9,620 nucleotides of DNA from Nitrososphaerota archaeon (GCA_003135575.1 PLCG01000044.1:3395-13014), one strand, 5' to 3'. Positions 1 to 6,371 are shown, counted from the first letter of the stretch. The notes: generated by a model not told the origin, from the sequence alone. Program-made: numbers and translations.

Positions 1-8
1 ACCTTGCA

Positions 9-35
9 CGGGCTTGTGACGACATCACAGGCCCG
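9..35. repeat. 11-bp inverted repeat (hairpin) with 5-nt loop
   Basis: Arms at 9-19 and 25-35 pair along all 11 positions, with one G-T wobble, around a CGACA loop. On the plus strand the stem is followed by five A rather than T, so it is not a classical intrinsic terminator in that direction. A short T run lies at 58-61. It sits upstream of the galT promoter and may mark the 3' end of a gene that ended before the window, or a structured leader or operator. Function unknown. Confidence 0.5.
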
Positions 36-93
36 AAAAAGTCCAAACCTGGTGGCCTTTTCGGCGTCACGAAGATTTTCTGGTGCGGAGAGG

Positions 94-101
94 TAATATA
101 T
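94..101 (+). promoter_or_regulatory. TATA box of galT
   Basis: The sequence TAATATAT is centred about 30 bp before the ATG at 128. Archaeal TATA boxes lie about 25-30 bp before the transcription start, so the transcript would begin only a few bases before the ATG. This supports that start over the GTG at 83, which lies upstream of the box. Confidence 0.55.
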
Positions 102-127
102 CGTTTGGAATCACACACGTGTCATCA

Positions 128-1165
128 ATGGTTGAGATAAGGAAAGATTACTTCACGGACAAGCTCTCCGTGGTCACATCCGACAGAGGGAATCGCTCGC
201 AGTTCAAGTCGTTCTCAGACCATGGGGGCAAATGCCCCTTCTGTCCCGGCAACGAGGAGATGACCCCGCAGGCCGACCTGGTACTCGTGAAGATGGGCGA
301 AACCCTAGTGAAGCAGTCCGACTCGGAGGGCGACCCGGTGCGCGGCTGGGTGGTGCGGGTCTTCCCGGACAAGTTCCCGATAGTGACTCCGAACGCCGCG
401 CCATCATACGGAGAGGCCCCCCACTACAGCGAGCCGGCCATCGGCTACCACTACATCATGGTGGCGACCCCGAAGCACGACATGGCCTTCCCCAAGATAG
501 ACATCGACCAGTGGACCAGCGTGCTGGCGACCATGCAGGACAAGACGCGGTGGCTCTACGCGCAGCGCGGCGTAGGTTATGTCGCGATATTCATCAACCA
601 GGGAAAGATCGCAGGCTCGCACATCGACCACCCGCACATCCAGCTCGTCACGATCCCACGGTTGCCCCCCGTCGTCGAGGCCGAGGCCGTCACCGTCCAG
701 AACTCTCTCAACGAGCTCGGGATATGCCCGATGTGCCAGGTCGTGGCCTCAGAGACGGGAGGGCCGCGCCAGATACTGACGACAGAGTTCTTCATCGCCT
801 TCGCCCCTTGGGCGTCGGCCCATTCCTACGAGTTCTGGATCTACCCGAAGCGGCACCAGACTAGCATACTCAAGCTGTCCCAGAAAGAGCTCATGGACCT
901 CGCGCTCATCCTCAGGGCGACCCTTGGGGGCATGTCGAAGGTCTTGGGCGACTGCGGCTTCAACCTCGTCGTCCACAACTCATCGGAGAAGAAGACCACG
1001 AAGCAGATCCACTGGCACCTCGAGGTGTATCCGCGGGTCTCCAACTGGTCTGGCTTGGAGCTAGGCTCGGGCGTCTTCGTGAACGAGGTCTCACCTGAGG
1101 CGGCTGCGGAGCAGCTCGGCGCCGCGAGCAGAAAGGAGCTCGCGCACCTGGTCGGAATAACTTAG
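128..1165 (+). CDS. galT: Galactose-1-phosphate uridylyltransferase
   Basis: This 345-residue HIT-superfamily enzyme transfers UMP between UDP-glucose and galactose 1-phosphate (Leloir pathway), in the cytoplasm. The N-terminus is typical of the family. The first zinc site is visible as C36 and C39 in CPFCPGNE, H117 and H168. The catalytic histidine is H170 of the HPHIQ motif, with Q172 two residues on. The second HIT half ends in HWHLEVYPR, with metal-site histidines H295 and H297. A second CxxC (CPMC, 200-203) is extra. I chose the ATG at 128 because the GTG at 83 lies upstream of the TATA box and adds 15 atypical residues. It converges with the SIS isomerase, whose stop is 7 bp away. The isomerase and the nucleotidyltransferase beyond it suggest a hexose-activation role. 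Archaeal members may accept other nucleotide sugars, so exact specificity is inferred. Confidence 0.93.
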   Translation: MVEIRKDYFTDKLSVVTSDRGNRSQFKSFSDHGGKCPFCPGNEEMTPQADLVLVKMGETLVKQSDSEGDPVRGWVVRVFPDKFPIVTPNAAPSYGEAPHYSEPAIGYHYIMVATPKHDMAFPKIDIDQWTSVLATMQDKTRWLYAQRGVGYVAIFINQGKIAGSHIDHPHIQLVTIPRLPPVVEAEAVTVQNSLNELGICPMCQVVASETGGPRQILTTEFFIAFAPWASAHSYEFWIYPKRHQTSILKLSQKELMDLALILRATLGGMSKVLGDCGFNLVVHNSSEKKTTKQIHWHLEVYPRVSNWSGLELGSGVFVNEVSPEAAAEQLGAASRKELAHLVGIT

Positions 1166-1172
1166 AACGATC

Positions 1173-2225
1173 CTAGGGACTGACGACAGTCGACTTTAGC
1201 CTGTCGATTATCTTTATGCTCAAGGGGTCGACCCCGCGTAGAATAGCCGCGTAGTAAGTGGCGAAGTCGACGATGTAGTCGAGGGTCACCAGCTGGGCGA
1301 GGTTCCCCTTGCCCTTGCCCCATATCTCTAAGCTCCGGATCCCCTTCATCCCGAGGATGTCGATGAACGAGTCGAGCCTCACCCTCTCGTACTTGGGTTC
1401 GGCGGTGTGGCGCAAGAACACCGGCACCATCTTCCTCTCGGGTGTCTCCCAGGACTCCACCTCGTTGTGGAAGAGCTCCGGGGAAGACGCCCAGGCGCAG
1501 TTCATCTTGGCGTTCTCGTTGAGGCAGCCCTTGAAGCGCTCGGCCACGCCTTTCGTTACGGAGGACCCATAGATCTTGGGGAGAGCCCCTTCCGGCGCGA
1601 CGACCTGGGCCAGCTGCTTCGACGGGTTTTGGGACGTGGGTGAGCCTGATGAGAGAGAGGCCGCGACCTTCTTCATGGATTCGATGGACTCCTTGACCTC
1701 GTGCCACTTCTTTTCCCCGACCAAAGACGCGCTCCTCAGCGCCGCGATGGCCGCGAAAAGGACGTGGGGCAGCGAGTATCTTGGGGCCATCTCGATCGGG
1801 ATCGTGATGTGGGGAACCTTCAGCTCCATCGCCATGTGTTGGAGCTTCCCACCGGACGAGATCGCAACCATGTTCGCCTTCTTCGCCGCGAGCCTCTTCA
1901 TGAGCAGGATCGTCTCCTCAGTGCTCCCAGATGTGCTGCACACGAGAACGAACGACCTCGAGAGGTTCACCTTCGGCAAGTATCCTTTGAAGACGCTCAC
2001 CTCGACGCCTCCGGAAGCGAGGAACCAGTCGGCGATGATGTCACCCGCCGATGCGGAGCCGCCGTTGGCCACGTAGATCACGCGGTCAAAATGGCGCGCG
2101 CCACCGATCTCCACCGTGAGTGACGACTCTTGCTCCGCAAAACGGGGCCAGGCCTCATACACACGATAGACGTTCTTAGGGTCCGCGCGCGCTATTGCTT
2201 GCGGAGATAGGGGGTCCTGAGGCAT
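1173..2225 (-). CDS. Bifunctional phosphoglucose/phosphomannose isomerase (SIS domain)
   Basis: This cytoplasmic enzyme of 350 residues interconverts fructose 6-phosphate with glucose 6-phosphate or mannose 6-phosphate. It has two SIS domains. The sugar-phosphate loops are ANGGSAS (53-59) and CSTSGSTEET (96-105). The second half carries NENAK with E237, then PELFHNE with H253, and a C-terminal LK with K344. These match the catalytic Glu, His and Lys of the crenarchaeal PGI/PMI family, including the 16-residue Glu-His spacing known in the Pyrobaculum enzyme. The length is slightly above the usual 300-330, from about 20 extra N-terminal residues and a Ser-rich linker near 190-203. The ATG at 2225 is the start at the ORF boundary. 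The gene points towards galT on one side and follows the nucleotidyltransferase on the other. Glucose versus mannose preference cannot be read from sequence alone. Confidence 0.88.
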   Translation of the reverse strand: MPQDPLSPQAIARADPKNVYRVYEAWPRFAEQESSLTVEIGGARHFDRVIYVANGGSASAGDIIADWFLASGGVEVSVFKGYLPKVNLSRSFVLVCSTSGSTEETILLMKRLAAKKANMVAISSGGKLQHMAMELKVPHITIPIEMAPRYSLPHVLFAAIAALRSASLVGEKKWHEVKESIESMKKVAASLSSGSPTSQNPSKQLAQVVAPEGALPKIYGSSVTKGVAERFKGCLNENAKMNCAWASSPELFHNEVESWETPERKMVPVFLRHTAEPKYERVRLDSFIDILGMKGIRSLEIWGKGKGNLAQLVTLDYIVDFATYYAAILRGVDPLSIKIIDRLKSTVVSP

Positions 2226-2280
2226 CGTTTGGGCACTTCGTAGCTTCCTAGATTTGCGCGCACTTGTCGTTTATCATGCG

Positions 2281-2288
2281 TTTTAAAC
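2281..2288 (-). promoter_or_regulatory. Possible TATA box of the SIS isomerase gene
   Basis: Read on the minus strand this is GTTTAAAA, centred about 59 bp before the ATG at 2225, which would give a leader of about 30 nt. A weaker AT-rich patch at 2251-2255 lies at the spacing expected for a leaderless start, so which one is used is uncertain. Confidence 0.35.
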
Positions 2289-2308
2289 ACAGCGCCAAGG
2301 TTTTCCCA

Positions 2309-2322
2309 GAGCCTAGCGGCTC
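2309..2322. repeat. Small hairpin downstream of the nucleotidyltransferase gene
   Basis: Five-base arms (GAGCC/GGCTC) flank a 4-nt loop just past the stop of the minus-strand nucleotidyltransferase. No T run follows on that strand, so it is at best a weak 3' end element. Confidence 0.3.
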
Positions 2323-2334
2323 GAACGCGTGTCC

Positions 2335-3039
2335 TCAGGGAATCTTGCCGTATCGCTCTATGTAGGCCTTGTCCGCTTCCTTGTGCGCAGCGATGTCCCC
2401 GATGTCAGTGAACGTGCCCTTCACCTTCAGGGCGTACACCCCCTTCTCGTCCTTCATCGCGCTCTTGAACGCCTCCTTCATGCCGTAGACCTGGCCTCGC
2501 GGAATGTAATCGAGGAACTTCTTCTCTACCACGTAGCAGCCGATGTTGATGTCGCTGGCGATCGCCGGCTTCTCTTTCCACTTTGAGATTCGCCCCGCGG
2601 AATTGGTCTGAATCACGCCGTACTTCATCCGTGTCTCGTACTCCATGAGCGCCATGGTCACGAAGGAGCGCTTCTTCTCGTGGAACGCGACGAGCTTCTT
2701 GAGGTCGAAGTCCAGAATCGCGTCGCCATAGAGGCAGACGAACGTCGCGGGGAGCTTGGATTGTGCCAGCTTCAGCTGACCTGCGTGGCCCATCGGCCGG
2801 TCCGACCGGGCGTACTCAATCCTCACCCCAAAGTCCGCCCCGTCGCCGAAGTACTGCTCGATCATCCTGCCAAGATATCCCGTCGCTATCACGATGTCCT
2901 TGACGTCGTTCGCTTTGAGCCAGTCGACGATGTGCTCCAGGATGGGTTTGGGTCCCACCGGGAGCATGGGCTTGGGAAGGAACAAGGTGTAGGGCCTGAG
3001 GCGGGTGCCCAGCCCTCCGCACAGGATGACCGCCTTGAT
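2335..3039 (-). CDS. Sugar-phosphate nucleotidyltransferase (non-canonical ATC start)
   Basis: This 234-residue enzyme joins an NTP and a hexose 1-phosphate to make a nucleotide sugar and pyrophosphate. The fold is seen in order: nucleotide-binding GGLGTRLRP (8-16), PKPML (22-26), the metal-binding Asp in LYGD (106), WKEKP (154-158) and the C-terminal TDIGD with D212. It is the short form without a left-handed beta-helix domain, so it probably lacks acetyl- or acyltransferase activity. The base, whether G, T or U, is not readable. No ATG, GTG or TTG lies between the in-frame TGA at 3082-3084 and the GGLGTRLRP motif; the first, TTG at 2985, would remove that motif. The codon where the family Met sits (Met-Lys-Ala-Val-Ile-Leu) is ATC. 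The start is therefore inferred. The stop of the gene upstream is 10 bp away, implying co-transcription. Confidence 0.87.
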   Translation of the reverse strand: MKAVILCGGLGTRLRPYTLFLPKPMLPVGPKPILEHIVDWLKANDVKDIVIATGYLGRMIEQYFGDGADFGVRIEYARSDRPMGHAGQLKLAQSKLPATFVCLYGDAILDFDLKKLVAFHEKKRSFVTMALMEYETRMKYGVIQTNSAGRISKWKEKPAIASDINIGCYVVEKKFLDYIPRGQVYGMKEAFKSAMKDEKGVYALKVKGTFTDIGDIAAHKEADKAYIERYGKIP

Positions 3040-3049
3040 GGGGGCCTTG

Positions 3050-3838
3050 CTACGGCTGCGACTGCGTTCGGGCAGAGGGGATCACTTGAGACCTGAAGGT
3101 CAATAACGCATCCCTATATGCTTCAATCCCCGGCTCAAGCGAGGCCGCGTCGACGCATACCCCTCGCACGCCCGATCTGATGACGCTCTGCATGTCTGCG
3201 ACGCTCATCTTCTTCTGGGTCCTGACCATGAGCGGCCTCGATGAGAGCCTCGCAAGGACTCCCAGGGTGGCAAGGTCCAGCGTGCTGAAAATGTGATTCC
3301 TTCCCTGTGGGGCGACTATGGCGGACTCGAGAGCGATGACCCCCTCCATCTCTGAGATGCCCTTCACCTGTTCAAGCATGTCCCCTGGGCCTATGGTGAT
3401 CAGTTTCTCGACCCTGTCGTCCTCGAGCACGAACGGGGGCATGTGGTGGGCGTACATGTTCACGAAGCTGAATGGCTTCGAGACTATCCGCTCCCAGTTC
3501 TCCTCTATCAATGGCCTCGAGTCTCCGATCGAGATGCCGACAGGGACGCTTGCGGTGCTGAGGATGGAGTTTATCGAGTCCTCCATGAGGTCGAAGCTCC
3601 CGAAGAGACCTGGGAGGGTCGAGTCGGTCTTGTCGATCCCCACCATTATCGCGTCGGCGCCAGACTCCGCGGCAATCGAGGAGTATTCGGTGTTATTCTG
3701 GGGCAGCACCGCGATGAGCGCTATAGCATCCGCTGCGGAAACCAGGCTAGCAAGTGGTCTCGGCCTATGCTCAAGACTTTCCATTGCTTGTTGGACCCTT
3801 GGAGAGCGGACGGGCCTTAGAAGCGGCAGGCTCAACAA
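3050..3838 (-). CDS. Uncharacterised protein with TIM-barrel-like features
   Basis: I do not recognise this 262-residue protein at family level. It is soluble, with no signal peptide or membrane segment. It alternates short hydrophobic strands with helices: ESGADAIMVGID (59-69), VPVGISIGD (98-106), a His-containing YAHHMPP (129-135), EGVIALESAIV (165-175), RPLMVRT (201-207) and GVRGVCVDA (223-231). The closing strand-turn pattern of pushing an Ile/Val-rich strand after an Arg-Ser-Gly turn recalls phosphate-binding (beta-alpha)8 barrels, but I cannot place a catalytic residue. The TTG at 3838 is preferred because a TATA box lies 29 bp upstream; the ATG at 3784 (18 residues shorter) is an alternative. 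It precedes the sugar nucleotidyltransferase by 10 bp, so a role in sugar phosphate metabolism is possible but only inferred from position. Confidence 0.7.
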   Translation of the reverse strand: MLSLPLLRPVRSPRVQQAMESLEHRPRPLASLVSAADAIALIAVLPQNNTEYSSIAAESGADAIMVGIDKTDSTLPGLFGSFDLMEDSINSILSTASVPVGISIGDSRPLIEENWERIVSKPFSFVNMYAHHMPPFVLEDDRVEKLITIGPGDMLEQVKGISEMEGVIALESAIVAPQGRNHIFSTLDLATLGVLARLSSRPLMVRTQKKMSVADMQSVIRSGVRGVCVDAASLEPGIEAYRDALLTFRSQVIPSARTQSQP

Positions 3839-3864
3839 TTGTTGATGCAGCGATACGACGTCTC

Positions 3865-3870
3865 TTTACA
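3865..3870 (-). promoter_or_regulatory. Possible TATA box for the barrel-like gene
   Basis: Minus-strand TGTAAA is centred about 29 bp before the TTG at 3838, matching leaderless spacing. It lies in the 48-bp gap behind the ctaB stop, so the barrel-like and nucleotidyltransferase pair may be transcribed apart from ctaB. Confidence 0.4.
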
Positions 3871-3886
3871 ACGAGAGCATCCGAGC

Positions 3887-4768
3887 TCAGAAGAACCAGA
3901 TGTTGAGCACAATGACGATGAAGATCACGGTTAGGTAGGGGCTTGAGAGCTTGAAGAGCGTCCAGGCGGTCTTCGTGGTCCTGTCAATGGCGAGCTTGAT
4001 GCTGTAGCCGAGGATCGTCGCGCCAAGGGCGGCGGCCGAGACGATGTAGAACGGGCTCGCCGCGTTCGGCACCAGAAGGATCGCTAGCGAGAAGACCACC
4101 AAGAGCGAGCTGGTGAAGGCGATGCAGACTGTTGCCACCCGCTCGCTTACTATGACCGGCAGCATGGGTATCTTGGCGGCCTTGTACTCCTCCCTCTCCT
4201 TGATCGCGAGGCTCCAGATGTGGGTCGGGATCCAGACGATCACCAGGGCAGACATGAAGAGCGCCAACGGCGTGATGGCATTCGCGATCGCGGTGCAGCC
4301 GACGAGGACCGGCATGCCTCCTGAGACCCCCCCGAGGATGATGTTGAGCCAGCTCCTGCGCTTCAACCAGAGCGAGTACACGCCGACGTTGTCGACGAGG
4401 CCGAAGAGCATGCAGGCGGCCGCAAGCCAGTTGAAGTAAAGACAAAGTATCACAGAGAGCACCGAAGTGACCGTACCGAAAATCAGCGCGTTGCGAGGCG
4501 TGACCCTGCCGGAAGGGATCGGGCGGTTGTGCGTGCGCTTGAGCATGCTGTCTATGTCGCGGTCATGGTAGTTCGTCAGGACCTCGGCTCCGATTGAGCC
4601 CAGAAGGATTGCTACCGTTCCTATCCCCAGAGAGACTATTGAGATCGTCTGGTGCACCTCCTTGTAGGCCACAAGCATCCCGGCGATGCCCGTGAACACG
4701 AGGAGCATGATGATCTTCGGCTTCGAGAGCTCCCAGTAGAGTTTCACTAGGCTGATCGCCGAGCTCAT
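3887..4768 (-). CDS. ctaB: Heme O synthase (protoheme IX farnesyltransferase)
   Basis: This integral membrane UbiA-family prenyltransferase of 293 residues adds a farnesyl-type chain to protoheme, giving the heme O used in heme-copper oxidases or as precursor of heme A. It begins with KLYWELSKPKI, the usual first-helix entry. The first Asp-rich site is N66xxD69xxxD73 followed by RTHNRPIPSG. The second is the heme-specific stretch IPTHIWSLAIKEREEY (180-195), then KIPMLPV. These last motifs separate it from UbiA, menaquinone and lipid prenyltransferases. About nine hydrophobic helices are seen, and length is normal. The ATG at 4768 is chosen because it matches the family start and a TATA-like box lies 27 bp upstream; the in-frame ATG at 4867 would add 33 atypical residues. 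It is divergent from tatA. No oxidase subunit is in the window. Confidence 0.93.
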   Translation of the reverse strand: MSSAISLVKLYWELSKPKIIMLLVFTGIAGMLVAYKEVHQTISIVSLGIGTVAILLGSIGAEVLTNYHDRDIDSMLKRTHNRPIPSGRVTPRNALIFGTVTSVLSVILCLYFNWLAAACMLFGLVDNVGVYSLWLKRRSWLNIILGGVSGGMPVLVGCTAIANAITPLALFMSALVIVWIPTHIWSLAIKEREEYKAAKIPMLPVIVSERVATVCIAFTSSLLVVFSLAILLVPNAASPFYIVSAAALGATILGYSIKLAIDRTTKTAWTLFKLSSPYLTVIFIVIVLNIWFF

Positions 4769-4792
4769 CAAAACGCAGCCTTCTGGTCGGCG

Positions 4793-4798
4793 TGATAA
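4793..4798 (-). promoter_or_regulatory. TATA-like box of ctaB
   Basis: Minus-strand TTATCA is centred about 27 bp before the ATG at 4768, so transcription would begin at or next to the start codon. With the tatA box it defines a divergent promoter region between 4769 and 4941, where I see no gene. Confidence 0.4.
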
Positions 4799-4911
4799 GT
4801 CTTCTGGGTGGAAACGCCTTTTTGGAGGGAGCGCAAAGGGCATCTCTCGGCCACCATGCAGGCCCATGCGTAATCTTGAGCCGCTGAAGGAGACCTTGGT
4901 TTAGCAAGACG

Positions 4912-4917
4912 TAAATA
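4912..4917 (+). promoter_or_regulatory. TATA box of tatA
   Basis: TAAATA is centred about 27 bp before the ATG at 4942, implying a leaderless tatA transcript. No Shine-Dalgarno sequence precedes the ATG. Confidence 0.55.
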
Positions 4918-4941
4918 GCGCTCGCTTGACGATTTCAACCA

Positions 4942-5223
4942 ATGGACGTGCTCGAGATTGCCATCATCGGCGTAGTCATAGTGGTCTTCATACTCGTCGG
5001 ACCCAAGAAGATTCCCGAGCTGGCCAGGGCGCTAGGAATGGCGAAGAAGGAGTTCAACGCAGGCACGCAGACCGCTCCCACGACGACCGCCGCTCCCACG
5101 AATGGCGCCCCAATGGGGGAGGACGACCTCATGGTCGCCGCCCGCAGGCTGGGAATCTCGACAGAGGGAAAGACGAAAGAACAGATCTCAGCTGAGATAG
5201 TCCGCAAGACCGCTGGAGCCTAG
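4942..5223 (+). CDS. tatA: Twin-arginine translocase subunit TatA
   Basis: TatA forms the membrane-thinning or pore component that moves folded proteins with twin-arginine signals across the cytoplasmic membrane. This one has 93 residues: a single membrane helix (about 5-19), the conserved hinge GPKKIPELAR (20-29) and an amphipathic helix to about 38. An Ala/Thr/Pro-rich linker follows (39-58). The last 34 residues are not the usual acidic tail. They hold the pattern DLMVAARRLGIS then EGKTKEQISAEI, which resembles a small helix-turn-helix SAP-like or Rho-N-like unit. The ATG at 4942 places the membrane helix correctly and has a TATA box 27 bp upstream. tatC lies 181 bp downstream on the same strand, so the two form a Tat locus, perhaps with separate promoters. 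Assignment as TatA rather than TatB rests on the short length and the Gly-Pro hinge. Confidence 0.9.
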   Translation: MDVLEIAIIGVVIVVFILVGPKKIPELARALGMAKKEFNAGTQTAPTTTAAPTNGAPMGEDDLMVAARRLGISTEGKTKEQISAEIVRKTAGA

Positions 5224-5232
5224 GCAACCCAA

Positions 5233-5246
5233 TTTTCAGACGTTTT
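5233..5246 (+). terminator. Possible T-rich terminator after tatA
   Basis: Two TTTT runs at 5233-5236 and 5243-5246 follow the tatA stop within 25 bp, with no strong hairpin. Archaeal termination often uses U-rich tracts alone, so this is plausible but weak. Confidence 0.3.
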
Positions 5247-5309
5247 CATCACAACTAGCGTGAGCCTTGGCCCTTGAGGTCGTGCGACCCGAACTGGCCG
5301 CCTCAATCA

Positions 5310-5316
5310 TTTAAAT
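5310..5316 (+). promoter_or_regulatory. Possible TATA box of tatC
   Basis: TTTAAAT is a good archaeal TATA match. It would start transcription near 5340, giving tatC a leader of about 50-65 nt, unlike the leaderless neighbours. Confidence 0.45.
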
Positions 5317-5404
5317 CGAGAAAGTTAGTAGGTCGGCATCGCTTGAGAACTACCTCGGGCGAACTCCCTGCAGTAAGCCATTCCTTCGCCCAGTGTGTCT
5401 GGAA

Positions 5405-6289
5405 ATGCCTGAAGAAGGTCGTCAGCGCTTGAGCTCGGACAGCCTCAACATACGCGAGCACCTGGCGGAACTCAAGCACAGGCTGAAGGTGGCCTTCATG
5501 AGCTATCTCGGGCTCCTGGCGATCTTTCTCCTTGCGCCTGCGAACCCGACGAGCATCCTTACCCTGACCGGCACATACGTCCCCTTCGTGTCGTTCTTCC
5601 TAGCGAGGGTGAGACTGGACCTTTTGCCTCCTGGCTGGCAACTCATCCCGGGCGGCCTGACCTCGCCTTTGGAGGTCTACCTCATCGCCTCGGCTATCCT
5701 GGCCGCCGTCTTCAACAGCCCAATCTTCGCCTATGAAGTGATGAAGTTTGTCAGCCCCGCCCTCACAGACAAGGAGAAGGGCCTGCTCGTTCCTTTCGTG
5801 GTCTCCTCCTCCGGGCTCTTCCTCGTCGGAGTGCTCTTCGGATACTTCTTCCTCGCGAAGTTCCTCTTCTTGGCGATAACGCCGTTCTTCATCACCGCCC
5901 AGGTCACTCAGCCCCTCATCAACGTCTCGGACTTCTTCTCCATAGTCTTCCTGACGATAGCAATGAGCGGGTTCGCGTTCACCACCCCCGTGTACGTCTT
6001 CACGCTGATACGCTTCAGGGTGCTGAGCGCACAGACGTTCCGACAAAACAGGGTCATCATCTGGGTGGTCGTCTACATCGGCACGGCCCTCGTGACCCCC
6101 GACGGAGGGCCGGTCCTGGACCTCATCCTCTTCATCCCTCTCATCGTTATGCTCGAGCTCGCAGTCTGGCTCGCGGCTCGCTCTCTCAAGAAGCTCGAGC
6201 CGCCTCCCGACGCTGACAAATGCGAGTATTGCGGCGCCAACCTGGGTGGCGCCGCATTCTGCCCGAACTGCGGGCGAGCGCCTACGTAG
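5405..6289 (+). CDS. tatC: Twin-arginine translocase subunit TatC with C-terminal zinc ribbon
   Basis: TatC is the receptor for twin-arginine signal peptides in the membrane. This 294-residue protein shows the N-terminal HLAELKHRL (19-27), six membrane segments, PLEVYL before the second, and FVSPALTDKE (115-124). F115 and E124 have the same 9-residue spacing as the signal-binding F94 and E103 of E. coli TatC. D233 in the last outer loop (VTPDGG) matches E. coli D211. The core ends near 265. It is followed by a short linker and C273-x2-C276 ... C286-x2-C289, a rubredoxin-like zinc ribbon not found in ordinary TatC of about 250 residues. By topology this tail lies in the cytoplasm. The ATG at 5405 is used; a GTG at 5393 would add four residues. 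It works with tatA upstream. Confidence 0.93.
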   Translation: MPEEGRQRLSSDSLNIREHLAELKHRLKVAFMSYLGLLAIFLLAPANPTSILTLTGTYVPFVSFFLARVRLDLLPPGWQLIPGGLTSPLEVYLIASAILAAVFNSPIFAYEVMKFVSPALTDKEKGLLVPFVVSSSGLFLVGVLFGYFFLAKFLFLAITPFFITAQVTQPLINVSDFFSIVFLTIAMSGFAFTTPVYVFTLIRFRVLSAQTFRQNRVIIWVVVYIGTALVTPDGGPVLDLILFIPLIVMLELAVWLAARSLKKLEPPPDADKCEYCGANLGGAAFCPNCGRAPT

Positions 6290-6300
6290 GGCTCCCGCCC

Positions 6301-6320
6301 TGATTCTCGACCCAGAATCA
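6301..6320. terminator. Perfect 7-bp inverted repeat after tatC
   Basis: TGATTCT and AGAATCA flank a 6-nt loop, 11 bp past the tatC stop, with a TTTT run at 6324-6327. This suggests a 3' end hairpin for tatC. It also lies just before the promoter of the next gene, so it could instead be an operator-like site. Confidence 0.4.
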
Positions 6321-6338
6321 AGGTTTTCGGGGGAATCC

Positions 6339-6346
6339 CTTATTTG
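6339..6346 (+). promoter_or_regulatory. TATA-like box of the HExxH gene
   Basis: CTTATTTG is centred about 29 bp before the GTG at 6372, the spacing expected for a leaderless transcript. It is directly preceded by GGAATCCCT (6332-6340, overlapping), which also borders the TATA box of the ABC permease gene. Confidence 0.4.
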
Positions 6347-6371
6347 GGACCTCTTCCGTTAATTCAACGAA

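Noticed and set aside
1..144. Plus-strand open frame entering from the left edge and ending inside galT
   Set aside because: It would cross the galT TATA box and start codon, has mixed third-position bases and shows no recognisable domain. It may be noise; only sequence left of the window could settle it.
232..864. Long plus-strand frame inside galT (210 codons)
   Set aside because: It overlaps the well-supported galT in another frame and is rich in Arg, Pro and Gly, as expected for a shadow frame of GC-rich coding sequence.
1162..1707. Minus-strand frame overlapping the SIS isomerase gene
   Set aside because: Shadow of a gene with clear catalytic motifs in its own frame; the composition is Arg/Gly-rich and no domain is visible.
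1576..2123. Plus-strand frames opposite the SIS isomerase gene
   Set aside because: They lie antisense to a well-supported gene and show no motifs or promoter.
3109..3118. TATA-like ATCCCTATAT on the plus strand
   Set aside because: It lies inside the minus-strand barrel-like gene with no plus-strand gene downstream to serve.
4769..4867. 33-residue N-terminal extension of ctaB from the ATG at 4867
   Set aside because: The extension is hydrophilic and unlike the family N-terminus, and a TATA-like box inside it suits the ATG at 4768.
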